Below, piece after piece: positions 42,854 through 53,186 of a DNA stretch of 64,000 bases. The DNA lies in NCBI GenBank assembly GCA_963457535.1, contig OY734803.1, forward strand, positions 1,550,001-1,614,000, written 5' to 3'. This DNA comes from JAHRAW01 sp028066695. Its GTDB lineage: Bacteria; Pseudomonadota; Gammaproteobacteria; Arenicellales; Poriferihabitantaceae. Every line of letters begins with the position of its first letter. The stretch's first letter is position 1. Made by a program: the position numbers and the translations under genes. The notes under the pieces were generated by a model. That model was given only the letters and a program-made list of their open reading frames with translations. It was not told where the DNA came from and searched no databases.

Positions 42854-44514
42854 TATTCGGCGCGCCCCAAACCGCCGCCGGAAATCGCGCGGCTCAGCAT
42901 GACCACCGGCGCGAGCCCGGCGAGCACGATGCAAAGCGCGCCGAGCGCGCTCTGCCCGATCATTTCGTCCGAAGCGAAATAATAGACCTGCGTCGCCAGC
43001 GTCTCAAAATTAAACGGCCGCAAAATCAGCGTCGCCGGCAATTCCTTCATGCAATCCACGAACACCAGCAGCGCGGCCGCGAGCGCGCCGCCGCGAATCA
43101 GCGGCAGGTGAAACCGCCGCAGGGTTTGCCAGGCGCCGTGCCCGAGGGTGCGCGCCGCCATGTCCATGGACTCGGACACCTTGCTCCAACTGGATTCCAC
43201 CGAGCCGACCGAGACCGCGAGAAAGCGGATGACATAGGCGAACACCACGGCGAAGCCGCTGCCGCTCAGCAACAGTCCGGCGTTGACATCAAAACGCGCG
43301 CGCAAAAACGCGTTGAGCGCGTTGTCAAACGCGGCGAACGGAATCAGCACGCCGACCGCGAGCACCGCGCCGGGCACCGCGTAGCCGAGCGAGGCGGCGC
43401 GCGCGGCGAGCGCGAGCGGGGCGTTGCCGTGCATGCGCCGCGCGTAGCCGACCACCACCGCGAGCGCGACGCAAGCAAGCGCGGCGAGCGCCGAGGCCCA
43501 CAGGCTGTTGAACGCCGAGCGGCGAAAGTCGCGCGTCCACGACTCTTCAAAATTCGCGGCCGCGTGGCCGAGCAGCAGCGCGGCCGGCAATGCAAATCCA
43601 AAAATGACCGGCAGCGCGCATGCGAGGAATGCGCCGGCGGCTTTGCGCCCGCGCAATTGCAGCCGCTCGCGGCCGGCGAAACGCCCGGCGCTTTGGTAGA
43701 ACCTGCGCCGCCGCCGGCCGAAATATTCCAGCGAAATCAAAAGCAGCGTGAACGAGAGCATGGTCGCGGCGATTTGCGCGCCGCCGCCGAGGTTGCCCAT
43801 GTTGAGCCACACGTCATACAAACCGGCGGTCAGCGTGTGCACCGCGAAAAAATCCACGGTGCCGAAATCGTTGAGCGTCTCCATCAGCGCGAGCGCCACG
43901 CCGACCGCCACCGCCGGGCGCGCGGCCGGCAGCGACACGAAAAAAAACACCGCGAGCGGGCCGCGCCCGGTCAGACGCCCGGCGTCCAGCAAACGCGCCG
44001 ACTGCTCCAGCAGCGAGGCGCGCGTCATTAAATACACATACGGATACAGCACCAGCCCCATCAGCGCGACCGCCCCGCCCATGCTGCGCACCTCGGGGAA
44101 CCAGTAGTCGCGCGCCAATTGCCAGCCGAACAGCGCGCGCAAGCCGCGCTGCGCCGGCCCGGCGAATTCCAGCAGGTCGGTGTAGAGGTAGGCGATCACA
44201 TAGGCCGGCACCGCGAGCGGCAAAAGCAGCAGCCATTCCAGATGTTTGCGAAACGGGAATTCGTAGGCGGTGACCAGATGCGCGGTCGCCACGCCGGTCA
44301 CCAGCGTGGCCGCGCCGACGCCGAGCATCAGCAGCAGGGTGTTCGTAATGTAGGACGGCAATGTGGTGGCGAGCAAGTGCGGCCAGATGTTTTGCGCCGG
44401 AAAAAGCGCCAGCAGCAAAATCGCGGCGACCGGCAGCAGCGTCATCGCGGCCGCGGCAAACGCGCCGAGCCGCCATGGCTCCAGCATTGCCGCGGCGCGA
44501 TACGCGAGGGTCAT
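42853..44514 (-). CDS. fbpB: Ferric iron ABC transporter permease
   Basis: A 553-residue protein with two fused permease halves of about six membrane segments each, as usual for FbpB. EAA-type loops are seen in both halves (LEQSARLLDAGRLTGRGPLAVFFFVSLPAARPAV and SESMDMAARTLGHGAWQTLRRFHLPLIRGG). It forms the inner-membrane channel for periplasmic ferric iron delivered by FbpA. Both ends overlap neighbouring genes (ATGA with fbpA upstream, TAATG with fbpC downstream), so the three are a tightly coupled operon. Confidence 0.93.
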   Translation of the reverse strand: MTLAYRAAAMLEPWRLGAFAAAAMTLLPVAAILLLALFPAQNIWPHLLATTLPSYITNTLLLMLGVGAATLVTGVATAHLVTAYEFPFRKHLEWLLLLPLAVPAYVIAYLYTDLLEFAGPAQRGLRALFGWQLARDYWFPEVRSMGGAVALMGLVLYPYVYLMTRASLLEQSARLLDAGRLTGRGPLAVFFFVSLPAARPAVAVGVALALMETLNDFGTVDFFAVHTLTAGLYDVWLNMGNLGGGAQIAATMLSFTLLLISLEYFGRRRRRFYQSAGRFAGRERLQLRGRKAAGAFLACALPVIFGFALPAALLLGHAAANFEESWTRDFRRSAFNSLWASALAALACVALAVVVGYARRMHGNAPLALAARAASLGYAVPGAVLAVGVLIPFAAFDNALNAFLRARFDVNAGLLLSGSGFAVVFAYVIRFLAVSVGSVESSWSKVSESMDMAARTLGHGAWQTLRRFHLPLIRGGALAAALLVFVDCMKELPATLILRPFNFETLATQVYYFASDEMIGQSALGALCIVLAGLAPVVMLSRAISGGGLGRAE

Positions 44515-45557
44515 TCGTTGTAGCCGACGCGGTCGGCCATTTTGGAGGCGTCGGCGCGGCGCGCGGCGATTTCGGCGAGCGCCAAAGTGTCGCGCTTAAA
44601 TTCGCCGAGCGCCTTGACCGCGTCCGCCGGTTCAATGCGCGCGTTGACCGGGTATTCGCCGTTGACTTCCGCATACATGCGCTGCGCGCGCTCGCCGGCG
44701 AGAAACTCCATCAGGCGCAGCGCGTTGGCGCGGTTGGGCGCGTGCCGGGTCATCGCCATGCCGCTGATGTTCATGTGCGTGCCGCGGCCGGCTTGATTGG
44801 GGAAGACCACAGTGACCGCCTCGGCCCAGCCGCGCTGTTTCGGGTCCTGCATCATTTTGTGCAGGTAATAATGATTGAGCACCGCGACATCGCAGACGCC
44901 TTCGGCGACCGCTTTGGCCTGCGCGCGGTCGTTGCCCTGCGGGCGGCGCGCCAGGTTTTTTTTGACGCCGCGCAGCCACTTTTCGGCGGCGGCGTCTCCG
45001 TGCCGCTGCATCATGGAAGCGAACAGCGCGACGTTGTAGGCGTGCTTGCCCGACCGCGTGCATACCCGGCCTTTCCACTTCGGCTCGGCCAGATCTTCGT
45101 AGCGCGCAATGCCGCCCGGGGCGACGCGGTCTTTGGAGGCGACGATGATGCGCGCGCGCGCGGTCAGGCCGAACCAGTGGCCTTTCGGATCGCGCAGATT
45201 TTCCGGGACGGCCGCGCGAAGTTTTCGCGACTTCACCGCCTGCGTAAGTCCGGCGTTTTGAATGTCGGAGAGGCGGCCGATGTCCACGGTGAACACCAAG
45301 TCGGCCGGACTGTTCGCGCCTTCGTTTCGCAGCCGCTCCAGCATGCCTTTTTTGGCGAAGACCGCGTTGACGCGAATGCCGCTCTCGGCGGTGAACGCGT
45401 CAAACATCGGGCGAATCAGGTGCGGCTGGCGGTAGGAATACACGTTGACTTCCTGTGATTCCTGCGCATGGATTTCCCGCGCCGGTTGCCACGCGCAAAT
45501 GACGAGGGCGGCGGCGGCGAGCAAGGACGGTTTTATCGCGGACATTTTAATGTGCAT
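44511..45557 (-). CDS. fbpA: Periplasmic ferric iron-binding protein
   Basis: A 348-residue solute-binding protein. A signal peptide ends near residue 31 (REIHA before QESQEVNVYSY). The mature N-terminus EVNVYSYRQPHLIRPMFDAF is typical of FbpA/FutA, and the tyrosine pair in VLNHYYLHKM supplies iron ligands in this family. It collects ferric iron in the periplasm for FbpBC. The ATG at 45557 has GAGG eight bases upstream; the ATG at 45545 is an alternative. First gene of the operon, with a Fur-type operator upstream. Confidence 0.93.
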   Translation of the reverse strand: MHIKMSAIKPSLLAAAALVICAWQPAREIHAQESQEVNVYSYRQPHLIRPMFDAFTAESGIRVNAVFAKKGMLERLRNEGANSPADLVFTVDIGRLSDIQNAGLTQAVKSRKLRAAVPENLRDPKGHWFGLTARARIIVASKDRVAPGGIARYEDLAEPKWKGRVCTRSGKHAYNVALFASMMQRHGDAAAEKWLRGVKKNLARRPQGNDRAQAKAVAEGVCDVAVLNHYYLHKMMQDPKQRGWAEAVTVVFPNQAGRGTHMNISGMAMTRHAPNRANALRLMEFLAGERAQRMYAEVNGEYPVNARIEPADAVKALGEFKRDTLALAEIAARRADASKMADRVGYNE

Positions 45558-45601
45558 GTGAATAACCTCAAAAAGTGGGAAAAATGGGGGGAAGGGCGGC
45601 A

Positions 45602-45630
45602 AGTTTAATACAAATAAGAATGATTCGCAA
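45602..45630 (-). promoter_or_regulatory. fbpABC promoter overlapped by a Fur-type box
   Basis: On the minus strand TTGCGA (45625-45630), a 17-bp spacer and TAAACT (45602-45607) form a promoter 45 bases upstream of fbpA. The stretch 45611-45630 reads TTGCGAATCATTCTTATTTG, an imperfect palindrome very close to known Fur sites (GAATCATTCTTATTT core). Fur with iron bound would block RNA polymerase here. The rest of the 236-bp gap between fbpA and argS is A-rich with short CCGCGGAAA-like repeats. Confidence 0.7.
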
Positions 45631-45793
45631 TTAGACTTGCAAAAAAACCGCAAAAAAATTCTCCGCGAAAAACCGCGGAAAGCCGCGAAAAATCCCATCA
45701 GAAAACGCCGGAAAGCCGCAAAAACCGCCCAAAATCCCCCAACATCAAATTGCAAGGCGGCTATAATCGGGCCTCCCCGCCCCTCCACCTCCC

Positions 45794-47508
<1,715 letters not shown>

Positions 47509-47509
<1 letters not shown>

Positions 47510-48072
47510 TGCCGCGCCGTCACCGCGCGCGCGAATTCGGCGGCGTCACCATCTTGGTCGCCGGCATCGCCATCGGCTCGCTCGGCACCGTGCTGTGGCA
47601 GGGCGCGCAAACGCCGGCCGGTTTCGGCGCGGGCATTCGCAGCATGCTGGACAGTTTTCGCGCGCCCCCGGCCGGGGAAGCGAGCCGCGCAAAAAACGCG
47701 GCGGAAAACGCCGCGCCCAATGCAGAGCCGTCCACCAATTTTGATTTCTACACCACGCTGCCCGGCATAGAAGTTTTGGTGCCGCCGTCCACGCCCGACG
47801 AGCCGCCGCCGCCGCGCTCGTCTCCCGGCGGCAACTACATGCTGCAGGCGGCCGCATACAGCGACTTCGGCGAAGCCGACCGCCTCAAGGCGCGGCTCGC
47901 GCTGGCCGGGTTGAAATCGCGCATTCAAAAAGTCAGCATTCAGGGAAGCGGCGACTTTTACCGCGTGCGCCTCGGGCCCTATGCCACTTTCGCGCAGATG
48001 GAAGCGGCGCGAACGCAACTGAACAAAGCGGGCATCAAGGACGCGCTCGGCCTCAAGGTTAAGTCGCGCTGA
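47509..48072 (+). CDS. SPOR-domain membrane protein (FtsN-like position)
   Basis: A 187-residue protein with a basic N-terminus, one membrane segment (about residues 13-30), a Pro/Ala-rich linker and a C-terminal SPOR domain (about 108-187: YMLQAAAYSDFGEADRLKARLALAG, GDFYRVRLGPYATFAQMEAAR). SPOR domains bind denuded peptidoglycan at division sites. A SPOR gene right after argS is the position of ftsN in pseudomonads and relatives, so an FtsN-type division role is likely but not proven. Starts in a TAATG overlap with argS. Confidence 0.83.
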
Positions 48073-48076
48073 GGGA

Positions 48077-49033
48077 ATGCGCGTCAGAATCGCCACGCGC
48101 AAAAGCCCGCTGGCGCTGCGCCAGGCGCATGAGGTGGGTGATGCATTGCAGCGCGCGCGCGGCGACCTGCGCGTGGAAATGCGCGAAATGCTTTCGCAGG
48201 GCGACAAAACCGACGCGCCGCTGGCGCGCATCGGCGGCAAGGGATTGTTCCTGAAGGAATTGGAGCAGGCGCTGCTGCGCGGCGAAGCCGATGTCGCCGT
48301 GCATTCCATGAAGGATGTGCCGGCCGAATTGCCCGACGGTCTGATCATCGCCGCGGTCTGCGCGCGCGCCGACGCGCGCGATGCGCTGGTCTGCAATGAT
48401 TTCGGCGCGGCCGCCGAATTGCCGCGCGGCGCGCGCGTCGGCACCTGCAGTTTGCGGCGGCGCTGCCAGTTGCGCGCGCGCTATCCGCATCTGCGCTTTG
48501 ACGATTTGCGCGGCAATCTCGGCACGCGCCTCGGCAAATTGGACGGCGGCGAATTTGACGCCATCGTGCTCGCCGTCGCCGGTTTGCGCCGCCTGAGTTG
48601 CGACGCGCGCATCACCGAAATTTTCGCCCCGGAAATGTGCCTGCCGGCGGCCGGACAGGGCGCACTCGCGCTGGAATGCCGCGCCGACGATAACGCGATG
48701 CGCGAATTGCTCGGCGCGTTGGATCACGCGGAAACCGCGGCCTGCGTCGCGGCCGAGCGCGCGGTGAGCGCGCGCCTCGGCGCCGACTGCACTTCGCCGC
48801 TCGCCGCGTATGCCGTATTGCATGACGGCCAACTACGGCTGCGCGCCTTGGTCGGCGGCGTTGACGGCGCGCGCATTGTGCGCGGCGAATCGCACCTTAC
48901 GCGCGCGCAGAGCGAAGCCGCGCTCGCGCACGCGAATGGGGACGGCGCCGAACAACTCGGCCGCGAAGTCGCCGACGAGTTGCTCGCGCGCGGCGCGGCC
49001 GAAGTGCTGGCCGATGGCGCGCGCGCGCACTGA
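48077..49033 (+). CDS. hemC: Hydroxymethylbilane synthase (porphobilinogen deaminase)
   Basis: A 318-residue enzyme joining four porphobilinogens into hydroxymethylbilane. Clear motifs: RIATRKSPLALRQA at the N-terminus, GGKGLFLKELEQALL, AVHSMKDVPAELP, the DDLRGNLGTRLGKLD segment and LPAAGQGALALECR. The dipyrromethane cofactor Cys is in GADCTSPLAAYA. A GAGGG lies just before the ATG. It starts the hemC-hemD-hemX-hemY run and overlaps hemD by 20 bp. Confidence 0.96.
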   Translation: MRVRIATRKSPLALRQAHEVGDALQRARGDLRVEMREMLSQGDKTDAPLARIGGKGLFLKELEQALLRGEADVAVHSMKDVPAELPDGLIIAAVCARADARDALVCNDFGAAAELPRGARVGTCSLRRRCQLRARYPHLRFDDLRGNLGTRLGKLDGGEFDAIVLAVAGLRRLSCDARITEIFAPEMCLPAAGQGALALECRADDNAMRELLGALDHAETAACVAAERAVSARLGADCTSPLAAYAVLHDGQLRLRALVGGVDGARIVRGESHLTRAQSEAALAHANGDGAEQLGREVADELLARGAAEVLADGARAH

Positions 49034-49823
49034 CGGCGCGCTGCGCGGCGTGCGCGCGCTGGTCACGCGGCCGCGCGCGCGCGCCGGCGCGCTGCGCGAA
49101 ATGATAGAGCGCCGAGGCGGCGAGGCGGTGTTGCTGCCGGCGGTGGACATCGCCGCGCCGCGCGACCGCGCCGCGCTTTCCGATGCGCTCACCGAATTGG
49201 CGCGCGCCGATTTGGCGATCTTCGTCAGCGCCGCCGCGGTGGAAGGCGCGGCGCGCGCGCTGCGCGAAGAAAATTTGCGCGCCCCAAAAAACGCGCGGGT
49301 CGCCGCGGTCGGCCCGGCCACGGCCGCGGCCTGCGAGCGCGCCGGATTGCCCGCCGAGTTTGTCGCGCGCGCGCGCAGCGACAGCGACGGCCTGCTGGAG
49401 GAGTTGCGCGGCTTTGACGCGGCCGGAAAACGCGTGCTGATTTTTCGCGGCCAGTCCGGGCGCGAGCGGCTGCGGCGCGCGCTGGAAGCGCGCGGCGCCA
49501 CGGTTCGCCATGTGGAAACCTATCGCCGCGAACCGGCCGCGCCGCCGCCCGCGAAATTGCTGCGCCGCTGGCGCGCGCGCGAAATAGACGCGGTGCTGAT
49601 CACCGGCGCGTCGCTGTGGGACGCGCTCATTCGCCGGCTCGGCGGCGAGCGCGGCCTGCTGGAAGCGACTCCGGTGTTCGCATACAGCGCGCGCATCGCC
49701 GAGCATTGCCGCCGCGACGGCGCGCGCGAAGTGCGCAGCGCGGCGCGCCCGAGCGACGACGCACTGGTCGCGGCGCTTTCCGAGTGGGCCGCGGCGCGCC
49801 CCGAAGGCGGCGGTTCGGGCTAG
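49014..49823 (+). CDS. hemD: Uroporphyrinogen-III synthase
   Basis: A 269-residue protein of the poorly conserved HemD family, which closes and inverts ring D of hydroxymethylbilane. Visible family features are RALVTRPRARAGALREMIERRGGEAVLLPAVDI, the FVSAAAVEGAAR segment, AAVGPATAAAC and the C-terminal DAVLITGASLWDAL. Position between hemC and hemX supports the call. The ATG at 49014 overlaps hemC by 20 bp; the protein may start slightly later at a GTG. Confidence 0.88.
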   Translation: MARARTDGALRGVRALVTRPRARAGALREMIERRGGEAVLLPAVDIAAPRDRAALSDALTELARADLAIFVSAAAVEGAARALREENLRAPKNARVAAVGPATAAACERAGLPAEFVARARSDSDGLLEELRGFDAAGKRVLIFRGQSGRERLRRALEARGATVRHVETYRREPAAPPPAKLLRRWRAREIDAVLITGASLWDALIRRLGGERGLLEATPVFAYSARIAEHCRRDGAREVRSAARPSDDALVAALSEWAAARPEGGGSG

Positions 49824-49854
49824 TATTGACAACCCGCCCGACCCGACGAGAGAA

Positions 49855-51030
49855 GTGGCAGAACCCGCCGCAGAAAAAAAAGCGCCGACGCGCGCCCGCC
49901 CGCAGCGCTCCGGGCGAACCGGAAAATCCGGAAAGCCCGGGAAAACCGCGCGCGCGCGCTCATCCGCGCTGCCGGTCGCGCTGCTCGCCGCGGTCATTTC
50001 CGTCGCGTCCGCGCTGCTCGCCGGCGCCGCGTTGCGCCCCGACCTTTTCGGCCGCTTCGCGCCGGGCGGCGGCGAGCGCGCCGCGGCCGGCGAGCAGCGC
50101 GCGCAACTCGCCGCGCGCCTCGGCGAAGTGGAGCGGCAACTGGGCGAATTGCCGGACCCGCGCGCGGCTTTCGCCGAAGAACTTGCGGAAATCGCGCGCG
50201 CCGAGCGCGAACTGCGCGGCGAAATGGAAACCCTGCGCGACGCGCTGTTGCGCGACCAGAGCGCGAACCAATTGGAGCGCGCCGAGCGCGAACGCGAATT
50301 GCGCGCGGTCACCGACGCGCTCGCCGACCTGCGCGCGCAAATCCTGCGCGGCGCCGACCGCTACCGCTTGGCCGAAATAGAGCACCTGCTGCTGCTGGCG
50401 CGCCGGCAATTGCAGTTCGCCGGAGACGCCGAACGCGCGGCGCGCGCGCTCGTCCTCGCCGAACAGCGCCTCGCGCGTTTTTCCGGAGCGGCCTACCGCC
50501 CTGTGCGCGCCGCGCTCGCCGCCGACATCGCCGCGCTCGCCAATTACGCCGCGGTTGACAGCGGCGAGTTGCTGCGCGAGTTGTCGCGATTGGCGGGCGA
50601 GGTGGACGAGTTGCCGTTCGCCGACCCGGCCGCGCCGCCCGCGGCCGCGCCGGCCGCGCCCGAGCGCGATTCATCGTGGTGGCGCGCGCTGGTGCGCGAC
50701 GTGGTCGCCGACATCTCGTCGTTGGTGCGCATTGACACCGGCGCGGCGCGCGCGCCGCTTACCCCGGAGTTGCGCCGCGCGCTGCGCGAGCGCGCCAAGT
50801 TGATGCTGGAATCGGCCGGCCTGGCGCTGCTGCGCGGGCGCGGCGAACTGTATGCGTCGCGCCTGCAGGACGCGCATGCGCACATCTCGGAAAACTTTGA
50901 TGCGGCCGCGCCGCGCAGCCGCGCGTTTCTGGCCGAGCTCGGCGCGCTGTCGGCGCGCGCGCCTTCCGCGCCGCCCGACATTTCGGCCGCGCTGCAAATT
51001 CTGCGCGAGACCATGCGCGCGGCGCAATGA
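49855..51030 (+). CDS. hemX: HemX-like membrane protein
   Basis: A 391-residue protein with a basic, Lys/Arg/Pro-rich cytoplasmic start, one membrane segment (about residues 40-60) and a long charged coiled-coil region (about 85-165), then a helical domain (ADRYRLAEIEHLLLLARRQLQFAGDAERAARALVLAEQRL) characteristic of the HemX family. Although annotated historically as a uroporphyrinogen methyltransferase, HemX lacks that fold and its role is unknown, possibly scaffolding heme synthesis. GTG start with GAGAGA upstream. Its end overlaps hemY by 4 bp (ATGA). Confidence 0.85.
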   Translation: MAEPAAEKKAPTRARPQRSGRTGKSGKPGKTARARSSALPVALLAAVISVASALLAGAALRPDLFGRFAPGGGERAAAGEQRAQLAARLGEVERQLGELPDPRAAFAEELAEIARAERELRGEMETLRDALLRDQSANQLERAERERELRAVTDALADLRAQILRGADRYRLAEIEHLLLLARRQLQFAGDAERAARALVLAEQRLARFSGAAYRPVRAALAADIAALANYAAVDSGELLRELSRLAGEVDELPFADPAAPPAAAPAAPERDSSWWRALVRDVVADISSLVRIDTGAARAPLTPELRRALRERAKLMLESAGLALLRGRGELYASRLQDAHAHISENFDAAAPRSRAFLAELGALSARAPSAPPDISAALQILRETMRAAQ

Positions 51031-52265
51031 AACTGCTGCTGACCGCGCTGCTCGCGCTCGGACTTGCCGTCGGCTTCGGCGCGCTGGCGCTGCACGATCC
51101 CGGCTATGTGCTGCTGGTGCGCGCGCCATACAGCGTGCAACTGCCGCTGGCATTGTTCGTGCTGTTTGCGCTGGCCGCGTTTGCCGCGCTGTATGCGTCC
51201 ATCGGCCTGCTCGCCTCGCTGCTGCGCGCGCCGGCGCGCTTTCGCGACTGGCGGCGGCACCTGCACCGCGAGCGCGTGCAGTTGCAGACCGTGCAGGGCT
51301 ACGCCGGCCTGATAGAAGGCGACTGGCGCAAGGCCGAGCAAAAACTTTTGGCGCGTCTGGAACACAACCAGGCGCCGCTGTTGAACTATCTCGGCGCGGC
51401 CTACGCGGCGCAGCAGCGCGGCGACCTCGGCCGCCGCGACCGCCACCTGGACGCCGCGCTCGCCGGGCACCCGCGCCAGCGTTTGGCGATCGGGCTGACG
51501 CGCGCGCGGCTGCATTACCAGGCCGGCGAAATCACCGCGGCGCGCCGCCTGCTGGAGCGGCTGCGAAAGATCGCGCCCGGCAACGCGGCCGTGGCGCGGC
51601 TGCTCGCCGATGTCTACCGCGGCCTCGGCGAGTGGCGCGCGCTCGCCGCGCTGCTGCCGTCGCTGGCGCGGCTGCGCGCGTTTCCGCCGGAGGATTTTGC
51701 GGCGCGCGAACGGCAGGCGTATGCGCGCTATCTTTCGTCGGCGCCGCTGCTGGACGCCGGCGGCGCGAAATCGCTGCGCGCGTTTTACGCGCTGCCGCCG
51801 GCGGCGCGGCGCGACCCGAACATCATCGCCGGTTACGCCGCGCGGCTTTTGAAAGCCGGCAAGCACCGGCTCGCCGAGGAGGTGCTGCGCCGCGCGCTGG
51901 CGCGCGAATGGGACGCCGAACTCGCCTACCTCTACGGGCGCACCGAAACCGCCTTCGCCGGCGAGCAGATCAAACTGGCCGAAGACTGGGTGCGAAAATA
52001 CGGCAGCCACCCCGACCTCACGCTGACTCTGGCGCGCCTGCACCGCCGCGACCGTCAGTTGGAAAAAGCGCGCGAGTTGTTCGCCTACACCATCGCCCAC
52101 GGCGGCCGCGCCGAAGCGCGCGCCGAACTCGGCGCGCTGCTGGAGGACCTCGGCGAGCACACCGCCGCGCTGGACTGCTACCGCCCGGAGGCGGACGCGG
52201 CGCCGCAAGAGGAGCCTGCAGCCGACGGCGCCGACGCGCTTGCGGTGATGCCGATGGTGCGGTGA
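51027..52265 (+). CDS. hemY: HemY-type TPR membrane protein
   Basis: A 412-residue protein with two N-terminal membrane segments (about residues 3-22 and 40-64) and a series of TPR-like helical repeats (from about residue 90: YAGLIEGDWRKAEQKLLARLEH, YAAQQRGDLGRRDRHLDAAL, LHYQAGEITAARRLLERLRK). This is the proteobacterial HemY of the hemCDXY cluster, not the protoporphyrinogen oxidase of the same name. Its role in heme homeostasis is still unclear. Last gene of the cluster. Confidence 0.88.
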   Translation: MKLLLTALLALGLAVGFGALALHDPGYVLLVRAPYSVQLPLALFVLFALAAFAALYASIGLLASLLRAPARFRDWRRHLHRERVQLQTVQGYAGLIEGDWRKAEQKLLARLEHNQAPLLNYLGAAYAAQQRGDLGRRDRHLDAALAGHPRQRLAIGLTRARLHYQAGEITAARRLLERLRKIAPGNAAVARLLADVYRGLGEWRALAALLPSLARLRAFPPEDFAARERQAYARYLSSAPLLDAGGAKSLRAFYALPPAARRDPNIIAGYAARLLKAGKHRLAEEVLRRALAREWDAELAYLYGRTETAFAGEQIKLAEDWVRKYGSHPDLTLTLARLHRRDRQLEKARELFAYTIAHGGRAEARAELGALLEDLGEHTAALDCYRPEADAAPQEEPAADGADALAVMPMVR

Positions 52266-52340
52266 GGGGAAATCATGTATGCTGGGCATGCGCCGCATTT
52301 GTCCGCGGGCAAATAATCATGTCGATTTGAGCGAAGCGCA

Positions 52341-53132
52341 ATGACCATCACTGCGAGATCCCGGCGGTATAGCGGCGGCTCCGTGCGGTATGGCGGAGGC
52401 GCTGTCCGCAAAGCGGCGCGCTACATCCTGAGAACGTCAGATTTCGCGCGCTTCCTCGGCGCGCTGCCGCCGGACTGCGCCGATTTGGTGCTGACCGACC
52501 CGCCCTACAACATCAGCCGCAAAACCGGCTTTTCGTCGCTCGGCAAAAACAGCGTGGAGCGATTTGCGGTTTCCATGGATTTTGGCGAATGGGACCACGC
52601 CGAAATTGATCTTCCCCGCCTCGCCGAACTTTCCTACCGCGCGCTGCGCAGCGGCGGCACCGCGATCGTCTTTTATGACATATGGAAACTGACCAACCTC
52701 GCCGACGCGCTGACCGCCGCCGGGTTTGTGCAGTTGCGCCTGATTGAATGGATAAAGACCAACCCGGTGCCGCTCAACAGCAAGCGCAACTACCTGACCA
52801 ACAGCCGCGAAATCGCGGTGCTCGGCGTAAAGCGCGGCAAGCCGACTTTCAACAGCGAATACGACAACGGCCAATACCACTACCCGATCCCGAACAACGG
52901 CGCGCGCCATCACCCGACGCAAAAACCGCTGCCGCTTTTCTCGGATTTAATTGAGAAGCACAGCAGGCCGGGCGATTTGGTGGTTGATCCGTTTGTCGGC
53001 TCGGGCACGACCGCGGTCGCCGCGGTTATGCGCGGACGGAAGTTTGGCGGGTGTGATGTGGACGGTGGTTATATTAAGGTTGCAAAACAGCGGGTGAAAA
53101 CTGCCGCTGTGCAAAATCAACTTGCCGCTTGA
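52341..53132 (+). CDS. DNA adenine methyltransferase, beta class, without a restriction partner
   Basis: A 263-residue methyltransferase with the catalytic DPPY at residues 53-56 (VLTDPPYNISRKTGF) and the SAM motif near the C-terminus (VVDPFVGSGTTAVAA), the beta-class order. The DPPYNIS and MDFGEWD context resembles M.DpnA-like enzymes, but the target cannot be told. RHHPTQKPL is a further conserved motif. The ATG at 52341 is preceded by a basic, variable stretch of about 28 residues, so the true start may be later. It is convergent with another methyltransferase gene; no endonuclease gene is adjacent. Confidence 0.85.
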   Translation: MTITARSRRYSGGSVRYGGGAVRKAARYILRTSDFARFLGALPPDCADLVLTDPPYNISRKTGFSSLGKNSVERFAVSMDFGEWDHAEIDLPRLAELSYRALRSGGTAIVFYDIWKLTNLADALTAAGFVQLRLIEWIKTNPVPLNSKRNYLTNSREIAVLGVKRGKPTFNSEYDNGQYHYPIPNNGARHHPTQKPLPLFSDLIEKHSRPGDLVVDPFVGSGTTAVAAVMRGRKFGGCDVDGGYIKVAKQRVKTAAVQNQLAA

Positions 53133-53186
53133 GACGGTTTCCGCGGCACTTTTCCGCGGCGCTTTTTCGCGACACTTTTTCCGCGG

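Noticed and set aside
45750..45767. TTGCAA plus TATAAT as a full argS promoter
   Set aside because: The spacer is only 6 bp, so TTGCAA cannot be the -35 for this -10.
51027..52265. Protoporphyrinogen oxidase, from the gene name hemY
   Set aside because: The protein has two membrane segments and TPR repeats and no FAD-binding fold; it is the proteobacterial HemY of the hemCDXY cluster.
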